A DNA stretch of 64,000 nucleotides. Source: Rhytidiadelphus loreus. Lineage: Eukaryota; Streptophyta; Bryopsida; Hypnales; Hylocomiaceae. This document shows positions 13,077 to 22,381 of this stretch, one piece after another. The stretch's first letter is position 1. Each line of letters starts with the position of its first letter. The notes under the pieces were generated by a model. It was not told where the DNA came from. It saw only the letters and a list, made by a program, of their open reading frames with translations, and ran no database searches. The stretch covers positions 24,428,001-24,492,000 of the forward strand of contig OX344764.1 of the NCBI GenBank assembly GCA_947034895.1, in the 5' to 3' direction. Made by a program: the position numbers and the translations under genes.

Positions 13077-13768
13077 TTACCCCCTAAAGGACGGAGCCCA
13101 TGGCCATGTAGTCAAACTTCAAAATTCTCTATTTTGTATCTTTCATTTCTTTGCTCTTTATGAGTGAAATTTTTTGTTTATATTTTTCAGAGATGAAATC
13201 AGATGTTTAATATATGCCATAAAAAAATTAGATCTTTTTGTCAAAGTTTCAAATTACAAAGAATTTTGAAGAAAAAGTGAAAAAAATCATATCAAATATG
13301 AAACATGCTTAAAAATTGTGAAAATTGTAGTATAGAAGTAAAATATAGGATAGAACAAAGAAATAAAGAAATTTTTGTATACAAAAATGTAGTCATAGAT
13401 CCTCAACTTCAAGCTTTAAAAAATTGCTTATTTATAGGAATTTATTGAAATTTCCAAGTAGAGAAGAAAGTATTATTTAGAAGTTTTGTTTTTTAGATTT
13501 GCTCAAAAGCAATAGAAATCAAGTTTTAAGGGGAAAAAATTCAAAGTATTGAAAAACACTAATGGGGGTACCATAATTTTTATAAATTACCTCACATAGA
13601 ATTTTTTTTAAAACCCTGATATGACTAGAATTTAACTCAATGATGTAGATATTAGATCAACAAAGTTTCACCACAAAAATGGATGAAAATCATTCATTAT
13701 TCAATATGAAAAAACACATTTGACCATCCAAAGGACACTTTCAATCCTTGATGTCCTTTGAGGGTTAA
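13077..13768. mobile_element. TTAA-flanked element, copy B, adjacent to copy A
   Basis: The left end is CCCCTAAAGGACGG preceded by TTAC, and the right end is GATGTCCTTTGAGGG followed by TTAA. The left flank therefore has one base changed from TTAA. It starts only about 40 bases after copy A. The body is AT-rich and non-coding. Confidence 0.6.
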
Positions 13769-14250
13769 AGGTTTGGGAATCCTAATTTTGGCCGCAATAT
13801 GGAGTTTCTTGTATATTTTACATAAACAATGCATGAATTGAGATATAAATTAGTAATAAAAGTTTGACATCATATTGAAGCAAATCCAATGACAAATAAC
13901 ACTTCTAATTTGGATCATTATTGGAACATCTAAGAAGCTACAAAATTATCACTTTCACTAGAAGAAAAACGTGTCCGTTGCAACCGACTGAGATGCGACT
14001 ATGTGTCCTATACAACTGTACTGCGACTGTAGCCCTCTGTATTTGCACCAAATTTGACGTGTATGTAGTTGTAGTCGCAAAGTAGTTGGAAAATGAAGAA
14101 TAGGGTTACGATACTGTAACAGAAGAACAAACATGAGGTATTCTACATCCAATATTCATCGCAGTTGTCCATGTAGACAGCTATCCATGAAATAGAGGCC
14201 AGCGTGGAAAAATGTAGTCACTCCGATTATAGAAAACAAACTAATTACTG

Positions 14251-14470
14251 CGCTGCAACTAAAAACGGCAACATTGCAACTCAAAAATGACTCAAATGCA
14301 ACTAGGAATCAACTATACTGCAACTAGAACCCGACTATAGTGCAACTAAAAAACGATTGAAATGCAACTAGAGAACAATTGCAATACAACTAGAAAATGA
14401 CTACAATGCAACTAGAAGAAGACTGCAATGCAACTAAAAAACAACTACGGTTCCACTACAGAACAAATAG
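14251..14470. repeat. Left subterminal repeat array of the CACTA element
   Basis: About ten units of the form TGCAACTAGAAAACGACTA, spaced roughly 20-22 bases apart, with scattered TGCGACT variants between 13985 and this array. The core word TGCAACT is the complement of the AGTTGCA word at the other end of the element. Confidence 0.75.
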
Positions 14471-14898
14471 ACTTTGGCTACAATTTGACTAAAATTCAAC
14501 AACTATAGTTTGATTACAAAACAAAGGCAGTTAAAGTTCTTAGTCAAAATGCTATAGTACTTATTTCATATGAGTTGTAGTTGCATCTTTACTTTGCTAG
14601 ACAATTGTGATTGTAAGTTTACTATAAATTCACTATGAGATGCAACCTATGATTTTTGTATTTGAAGCTGGTTTAAAGCCATTCAAGTTGCACACTTCAT
14701 AAGACCAAATAAGTATGCCTCTGTGATATTATTCATCTATAATTTTTAAAGGTTCACTTCATTTCTACTTGCCTTTTTCTTTAATAGAGGGCAGACAATT
14801 GCATGCGTTAGTGCATTAAGTCTATTTGAAATGAACGATACAACATACAAAGAAACTTTCAAACTTAAAAATCACCATTTTCTTGGAAATAAATGGTG

Positions 14899-15575
14899 TC
14901 AATATCTTGCACATACTAAGAGACTATCCTCTGCAGATAACTCTATAGCTCCAACCAAAGATGGAACAATAGGTAGAGGAGGCACATCCTTTGGAGTAGC
15001 TAAACCAGAAGCTTGTATATTGGTACTTACGAATACATCTGATGTGTCTACAAATTGTCGTCGAGCACGAGCTTCTTTATGCAATACTACTTTCCAACCT
15101 TCTTTCCTTACATCACCAACAAAGAACACTTGGGTTGCTTGGCTTCAAAATATGAAAGGATCCAGCATCATATGCATTTTGTGGCGGAAGTTCACTACAA
15201 GAAAACCAGCCTCATCTTGAATGTATGTTGCATTTCGTCGATTGTCTGTTTTCTTCACCCATTCACATCGCATTAGTATCACAGGGTTGCTAAGAGACCT
15301 GTAGTCTAATTTCAATATATCTTTTAGTACTCCAACATAGTGCCCTGATACATCTCGAAGATCAGAAGCTGGAATTTGGAACATAGATGCAACCCCGCAG
15401 TCGTATGTTTGCAATTGGTTGGATGCGTCGTCATCCACCCTGAAATGGTTTCCAAAAGCTTTCATACGAGAATATTGAAGTGCCTTTTGCGATGGTTTTG
15501 TGGATAATAATATCCTATCTCTATCTTCAGGACTGTGTGCATTAATGTCACTGTTGCGAACAACCGTTTTTATTC
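14899..15575 (-). pseudogene. Decayed CACTA-associated DUF4216-domain coding block
   Basis: Reading the minus strand from about 15575 down gives a continuous frame resembling the DUF4216 domain found beside CACTA transposases. Recognisable stretches are YDCGVASMFQIPASD, LDYRSLSNPVILMRCEWVK, DEAGFLVVNFRHKM, VFFVGDVRKEGWKVVLHKEA and RRQFVDTSDVF. One in-frame TGA at about 15145-15147, just after LDPFIF, breaks it; the frame resumes unchanged with SQATQVFF. A further in-frame stop lies near 15573. No TNP2 transposase domain precedes it recognisably, so this is a fragment. Its role in transposition is not established. Confidence 0.75.
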
Positions 15576-15720
15576 ACACATCAAGTGGTGCGGTGCTTGA
15601 ATCCATTTGACAATCCTCCTTCCACTTACTGCAAGTGCATGAAAGAAGTTAAAACTAACACTGTTACAATTTGTTGTAGCCTAGTTAGCAACAACTGCAA
15701 ATGCTCACCTAAGACATCCT

Positions 15721-15880
15721 TGGACACCTCACAATCACTATTGTTGCATGTTAGTTGCATTTCAGTTGCATTATAGTCGCATTATAGTCGCATGATATTT
15801 GCATTTCAGTTGCATTATAGTCGCATAATAGTTGCAATTCAGTTGCATTATAGTCGCATGATAGTTGCATTTCAGTTGCA
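15721..15880. repeat. Internal TTGCATTATAGTCGCA repeat array in the CACTA element
   Basis: Alternating TCAGTTGCA and TATAGTCGCAT words repeat about eight times. They use the same AGTTGCA/AGTCGCA vocabulary as the subterminal arrays, but sit internally beside the DUF4216 block, so a rearrangement or earlier nested end is possible. Confidence 0.65.
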
Positions 15881-16007
15881 CAAGATTATTAAAACCAATT
15901 GCATTCTAGTTCCATCTTTGCTACTGCAACCAATTGCATTGAACTTGCATATCTTTGTTCTACTAATTAGATTATAAAAGATGAACAGGCTAGTGCAACT
16001 TACTTCA

Positions 16008-16195
16008 CAAGTGGCTCCAAATTACTGATAGGATCCAAATTATATCCAATTTTAGGGTTTAGGGTCATATGAACAGTAAGGTGTTTGCACTCATGGAGCA
16101 ACTTAAGGTCATGTTGCCCATCTGGGACTGCAACTGAGCATGTATTTTCATTTTGGCTTGGACTCTCAGGTAGTGTAGGGCAGGTGGAAAACGTA
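16008..16195 (-). pseudogene. Possible coding block upstream of DUF4216 in the CACTA element
   Basis: The minus strand carries an open frame of about 60 codons containing SVAVPDGQHDLKLLHECKHL and MTLNPKIGYNLDPISNLEPL. It ends at GAAGTAAGTT, which is a good splice donor and also places a TAA in frame. It lies upstream of the DUF4216 block in the same orientation, so it may be an earlier exon of the same transposon gene. I do not recognise the family. Confidence 0.4.
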
Positions 16196-16397
16196 CAATA
16201 TCATGGTTGTAAGTCTAAGAGCTGCGGTGAGAGATTTAGGTGATGCGGTCTTACGAGCGAGGCCACGGTCAAAGGTACGAGGTGACGTGTCAACGATACA
16301 GGCCTGGAATTCGAGTCGGAACCCTAGTTTTGCCGCCACTTTCTTTGGGTTACAGTTGCATCGTTATCTGCTTTTGTTGGGGTTTTGTGTTGCTTTT

Positions 16398-16475
16398 CCA
16401 AAGTTTCAGGGAGTTCTCAGTTTCCAAAGCTTCAGGGAGTTCTCGCTTTCCAAAGCTTCAGGGAGTTCTTACTTG
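16398..16475. repeat. Three 26-base tandem units
   Basis: CCAAAGCTTCAGGGAGTTCT recurs at 16398, 16424 and 16450 (period 26), with a degenerate piece near 16500. It lies inside the CACTA element in a stretch that looks like a captured plant 5' leader (it includes AACCCTAGTTTT and GGGTTTAGGG nearby). Confidence 0.7.
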
Positions 16476-18489
16476 TGAATTAGAGTTCTTACTTTCTCAG
16501 CATATCAGGGAGTTCTCTATTTTCCAGGGTTTCCACTAGTATTTGATTTTTGCTACAGATCGGTGAGCACCCTCGTCTCCTTCGTTGTAAAAGAGTTGAT
16601 TCCACATCTCGTTGTTGAGCTCTGTTTAATTTGACATCGGACCATTTGTTCGGGAGAAACCTTATTCCAAATAACTAGTAGTGTCATATATATTGAAACC
16701 GAGCTCTAGCAAATCCTCCATATTGGAGAGCATCGTTGGGAGAGACTTCTTGTCCCGTGGTTCAGGTAAGTTACATACATTAATTCGAACTTCACCTTGT
16801 ATTGCTGCAAAGTAATGTGGAATACTTTGAAATTATATTGCCACAGATATGGTTTTTAGCTGTCGTTTTCATGGAGCCAGAAATTGTTACGAGGCGTCCT
16901 CTTGTGCTTCAGTTGTATAAGACCCGTTTGGAATTCACCCTAAAATCGATTTTGTATGGTTCATGCGCTAGATTTGGGGTGTAGCACTCGGTTTTTGATC
17001 TGCGCGAATAGCGGTGTAAGTTGCGTGAAGTTGCGTGGCATCTGTGGTGACTGTGAGTTCTAATTTTACTTCCAATCGCAAATTCCAGGGTTCTATTCGA
17101 AGGTATGAGGTACTAGGTTTAGAATCACACCTCCCAAAGGAATTGAAAAGTTATGCTGAAAGAATTGGTATAAGCTTACGGGTGATGATGGAGCTTCAGT
17201 GAATTTCGTTTCCGGAGAGAGTAATACCAACCGTGTTTCTTGCATTAGACTAGGGTTCTTTCACAGGTACCTTATCTACCTCTTTAGAAATGTATGATCT
17301 TGGGTACTCTTTCATTTGTGTCTATACATGGGAGGACAGCCTTTGCGGCCATTCGTCGTCAAATTTTGCGAGCTTCAGAGCCTGTGGCTGAAGTCACGTT
17401 CATTGCCTTCTTGAGTTGAATAATTGAGCTTTGTACAAACGTGAGCACAGAAGAATTGTAAAATATAGATTCGTCTCTCGAATTGCATCATTTTGAATTT
17501 TTTTCGTTTCTTGACTTCAGTTGCAAGTTCTGGCCCTCTCATGTTCAATTTGTTGCTGGTTTTGCTCGTCTTTAATGTTAAATGAATTTTAATTCTACAT
17601 TGAATTGTCTTCATGACCTCACATTGACTGTGTGACTTTGGATGTAGGTGAGTAGAATTTGGTCGACATGGATTCCAGTGACTATCAGAAGATAGAGATG
17701 GAATTGCATCGAGATGCCAAAGTAGCAGAGCTAGCTGCTGCCATATAGCCACTTGAAGGAACAACAAAGGAATAGTAAGAGACTCTCTAGAAATTGGAAC
17801 TTGGAGTTGGCTATAGTCTTCTTGTACTCCTATGAGACTATCCTCTCTATGGATATTTTTTTGTGAATCAAGCTGATCGACGCATTCTCAAAACTAGGTC
17901 TTCGTCTGTATTTATACTAAGAAAAAATGAAAGAGCTACACCTTTCCCAATATACGTTCTTTGTCATCCGGTTGCTATTAATGGTCATAATGTCCAGATC
18001 CCGATTACTTTTTGCATTTGTTTGAAAAGGACTAACAAGAATAAAATAATGCTCTGCACTAGTAGGTGGTTAAGTAATTGAAATTATACAGTAGTTGTAG
18101 TGTACTTGTCATGTAGTTGCAATGTAGGTCCCAATTCGTAGATGCAAAATAGTTGTAATGAAGTTGAAAATTAGTGACGAATAGGGATCATGATCAATGA
18201 TGTATTTGAAAGACATTGAACCATTTACGAATGTTGTTTGCAACATGTGCACACCGTGTATGCCAATGGTTTATAACTATTTCATGCAGTTGTTTTGTTT
18301 TGTAAAAAATGGCAGTATTCTAATGCACTCTCTAATTTTTAGCATTGTTACAGTTAGTTACATGAATGTTGCAAGACTTGCAAACAAATTAATATAAGAT
18401 GTATAAGGGTAATAATTGAGTTGTATAGAAGAAGTGTAAGGCTGTCAAATGCGTTGCACAGATTTTGAAAAGACTACCATAGATAGAAG

Positions 18490-19110
18490 TTGCAAATAAG
18501 TTACAATGTAGTCGCAAATAATAGTTGCACACAAGTTGAAAATAAGTTGCTTTCCAATTGTACAAAAGTTGCACAAAAGTTGCATTCTAGTTGCACAAAA
18601 GTTGCATTCCAGTTGTATAGAAGTTGCAATCCAGTAGCACAAAAGTTGCATTCCAGTAGCACAAAAGTTGCAATCCAATAGCACAAAAGTTGCATTTCAG
18701 TAGCACAGAAGTTGCATTCTAGTTGCACAAGAGTTGCAAATAGTTGCAAATAGTTGCAAATAGTTGCACAAGAGTTGCAAACTAGTCGCATCCCAGTTGC
18801 ATAGGAGTTGCAAATGAGTTGCATTCTAGTTCTCCGAAAGTTAGAAATAAGTTGCATTTCAGTTGCACAAGAGTTGGAACTTAGGAGTGAAAAAAATTAC
18901 ATTCCAGTTGCATTCTAGTTGTATTCCAGTTGCAAATAAGTTGCATTTCAGTTGTACTAAAGTTGCAAACAAGTTGCATTCTAGTTGCACAAAAGTTGCA
19001 AAGAAGTTGCATGAAGTCTAACAGAAGTTCAAATGAAGTTGCATAGCAGTGACACTGAAGTTATAGATGAATTACAATCAAGTCGCATACAAGTTGAAAA
19101 CAAGTCACAA
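18490..19110. repeat. Right subterminal repeat array of the CACTA element
   Basis: More than thirty AGTTGCA words separated by short linkers (CAAA, TTCC, TTCT) form the densest repeat tract in the window. Spacing is a multiple of about 11 bases in many places. Orientation is opposite to the left array, as expected for paired transposon ends. Frames through it on the minus strand give low-complexity Cys/Asn/Leu-rich peptides and are not genes. Confidence 0.8.
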
Positions 19111-19351
19111 GTGAGTGAAATGTAGTTACGTGGCAGTGAATACCACATCAGCAACCATGTCACAGCAGTTCATCGACGAAGTTCTCCATTGCCTATCGAA
19201 TGACAAACAACCTCGCGACTGCAGTGCAACTCATGCGACTTGTCCACTGCGACTACGGACTCCAGAATATCACCAAGTCGCAAATGTCCTATACGACTAC
19301 AAACCAGTCGCAAATCGCAGTCGCAAAACCCTACTTTTTCTTCTAGTGTTT

Positions 19352-22168
19352 TCTACCTTGGATGGTGTCATATTTGAGCATGATAAGGTTTGAATGTTGA
19401 AATGATGTCCAATGAAATATGCTAGCTAATTGTTAAAATATCAATGGTGTATATCTTGCCAATTTCTTTCTATACTTCATATTGTAGTAATCAAATATAA
19501 TATACAATACACAATTTTTTATAAAACTTTAACAATTAATTCCTAAGTGTCTCTTGTAGAAGAGAGAATGTAGATTTGAAGATGGGATAAAGCACAATTT
19601 GAGAATAATCTAATATAATATCTTCATTATTGTAATCCTTTTTTCATCTATATTTAGGGGAACTAATTTTGAATTTTGCACAAATATTATGAGGCAATAA
19701 ATGACGATGCTAATGAGATCACTAAAGATTTTTTTTTTAAATTTCAGCAGATATGGATGTACTTTGGGTATTATTTAGATTTCCAACAAAAAATTTATGA
19801 AGACATTCATAATTAATTTAAAGTACACCTAGAAATCTTAGAGGATTCCGCATCTATTTAGCATATGTTTAAAACATTGTATGAATAAATTATGAATAAT
19901 AAAAGTATTGAAAATTATGAGGTGTATCCAAAACAATGATACTAGTGTGTAAGCATGGAAATGTGAACATATGAACCTTGAACATATGTATAAGTAGATA
20001 TCCTACAACCATTGAAAGTGTTTATATCATAATCACCTATAATATAGGTACCTATAACATAGTTACACTATAATAATGGAAGGTTTCTAGAATATAGACA
20101 CCTATAATATAGATATGTCACATTTAACTACTTTTGAACTATTCAATGAATTTTGGACTAAACATCTAAAGATCATGGGGTAATAACATTGTAAGACCTC
20201 CCAATGTTTGTGTAGATCTCTCAATGACCATCGTGGGATCTCCCGATGACTGTGAGATCTCTGTGATGACCACTGTGGGATCTCCCGATGACTGTGAGAT
20301 TTCCCGATGACTGTGAGATCTCCCTGATGACCATCATGGGATCTCCCAATGATTGTGAATTCTCCTGATAACCATCGTGGGATCTCCTGACGACCATTAT
20401 TAATTCTGGACTTTCAAAAGTCCAAAAGTAGTTAAGTATGACATAGGTGTATAGTCTTTTAGGCTCCTAGGCTCGCACTCTTAGGCTCACATAATAATAA
20501 CCATCATATCCAAAATCAATCTCATAAATGGAGGTTGTACATTTTAGATAAGAATATATTCTTGAATATTTTAAAAACAGGTTGTAATTAGATGCCATTA
20601 CTATAAAAAATCTAAGTTTTTATTGAATCTTGTTGAAAGTTTGAAAGGGGATTTTGGATTCTCTAAGTGTGGATTTAAGGACACAATTTCAATAAAGTAT
20701 CTATTTTAAATTACTAAAATATAAGTGTACCCAAAATAGATCCTAGGCTCTCTTGAATAGATGCAATACATTTTAGACAATAATTATTAATTTCCTAAAT
20801 GGATCTCAAGTAAATGCAATCACCATAAATTGTCTTAGTTTTGTTGGGTGTAGCAAAGAATGAAAATGGAGAATCTTTAGCATACGTTCACATATACATT
20901 TTTTGAATAACACATGAATAACTATGAAATTTTAAAGTGGAAATGTATCCAAATCAACCTTACGCCCCCCCAATTTTTTTTTTCATTTTTTATGAAGTGC
21001 CAAAGTGGCAATATTAAATGTTATAGTGGTGCTCCAAATTTCAATAGTCATCTACATATTGGATAGAAATATTACATTATGACATATGACATATCAATTA
21101 TGATGTTTTCATCCACAATCTAGTGATTTCATTCGATATTTTTTTTAATTTGTAGTTTTCTCGCAATTTTTGCTCTTCAATACTATTTGTGTTCTAAGGG
21201 CGTGGTACATGGCCCATTCCTTGTGTGCAAATTGGTTGCCAAATCACCAAAAAAAACATTATCTCTCAAAAATAAAAGTTGTAATTGATTCAAGGTATGT
21301 TAACTCATGAGCGCCTAGAGCAAATTTAGTGAAATCTAGACCATTTCAACTTCAATCCGCTCAAGCTTTCTCTTAAGAAGAGATTCACATAATCCAGCCA
21401 TATCGATTGGTAGTCAAGAGAGACTTGGAGGTGTGGAGAAAAAGACGCATCTTTTGACCGTACTACTCAAAAGATTATAGTAGTCAAACAAGAATGTTTT
21501 TCAAAATGGAGAGGCCAGATTTTGGCCTCTGGGGTGCTCAAGGGTTAAGCTTACATCTATGGTTAACTACTTGATTCCAGATATTTAGAAAAGCTTCATT
21601 TTAGGTAGTTTGCATTTAAAAAACAAAAAAATATAAATGAAGGGATTAATTGTTTACTTTTAGGGAGTTGATTGCACAAAATGAGGATAACATGGGTTTA
21701 GAATGGGTAGAATCTATGCCTTAATTACACTCTATCATCAATTCAATATAAATTAGCCTCAAATCAATGCAAATCTATTCATTATCGCAATAAAAGTTAG
21801 TATTTTGTATTAAAGTCATTATAGATTGAATTAGACATGTGTTGAATTGTACATAGGTTGATAGAAGCCCTACAATAGCTATTTTTTTTTATAGTGGCAT
21901 ACATGACTAAGGCATGAATTGGTATACCCAAGGCAACACCCTTCTATAAATTTTTAAAATATCACATGAAATCTGAAAATTATTATTTTTCAATTGTAAT
22001 GTTGTTTCTTATATTGCTTGTCTACCACTCAATTATTCCCACATTTTCCGGATTTACTGCAGTTGTCATTCTGCTCCAATGAGCTTGTGAAGTTACTTTC
22101 TTGCTTTCCACGTAAACCAACTGGAGTATCGTCCACGTCAAATGTAACCACGGGTTCAATATGCCGAC
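19352..22168. other. Intergenic DNA between the CACTA element and eIF3g
   Basis: AT-rich, with a TTATAGGTACCTAT-type repeat patch near 19960-20110 and a tandem array at 20201-20396. An isolated right-end-like AAGGGTTAA occurs near 21542 without a clear left partner. No gene is seen. Confidence 0.5.
20201..20396. repeat. Degenerate tandem repeat (GATCTCCCGATGACTGTGA)
   Basis: Units resembling GATCTCCCGATGACTGTGA and GATGACCATCGTGGGATCTC alternate about six times with small length changes. It is non-coding; no function is apparent. Confidence 0.65.
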
Positions 22169-22357
22169 ATGGCAGACGAGCTGGCACATAAGACTGGGTT
22201 TAGGGTTTCAGCCTTGTCCACCCTCTGTTTTCTTGCTGCTGCTGCGTGTCACGAAGGTGAGCTTTTTGCCGCATCCAAGCTTCCACTTTGCAATTGTTGC
22301 TACGTTATTGTGCCCGAGTGTCGAAGCGTCGACGAGTTGAAGCTTACAACAGTTTGA
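22169..22357 (+). promoter_or_regulatory. Possible upstream reading frame in the eIF3g leader
   Basis: A 62-codon frame starts at ATG 22169, overlaps a TTTAGGGTTT leader-type word and ends 24 bases before the eIF3g start codon. If the transcript starts upstream of 22169, this would be an upstream ORF. It also contains a possible splice donor (GAAGGTGAGC near 22255), so part of it may be intronic. The peptide resembles nothing known to me. Confidence 0.3.
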
Positions 22358-22381
22358 TTTAAGTTACCCCTTTCTTCCATC

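Larger units (their letters stand above)
13956..19348. mobile_element. CACTA (En/Spm-type) transposon, both ends present
   Basis: The element begins CACTAGAAGAAAAA at 13956 and ends with the exact complement, TTTTTCTTCTAGTG, at 19348. It is flanked by the 3-base direct repeat TTT (13953-13955 and 19349-19351). CACTA termini plus a 3-base target duplication define this superfamily. Inside are subterminal arrays of TGCAACT/AGTTGCA words at both ends in opposite orientation, as expected for transposase-binding subterminal repeats. A decayed DUF4216-type block lies on the minus strand. No intact transposase was found, so the 5.4-kb copy looks non-autonomous, although its clean ends suggest it is not ancient. 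Confidence 0.88.

Noticed and set aside
16203..16539. Two overlapping plus-strand frames of about 90-100 codons
   Set aside because: They come from a 26-base tandem repeat in the CACTA interior and have no family resemblance.
18389..18857. Long frames in the AGTTGCA array
   Set aside because: The peptides are low-complexity products of the subterminal repeat and overlap on both strands. They are not genes.
18490..19110. Regularly spaced short repeats that might suggest a CRISPR array
   Set aside because: The repeat core is only seven bases, spacers are a few bases long, the genome is eukaryotic, and the array sits at a transposon end.
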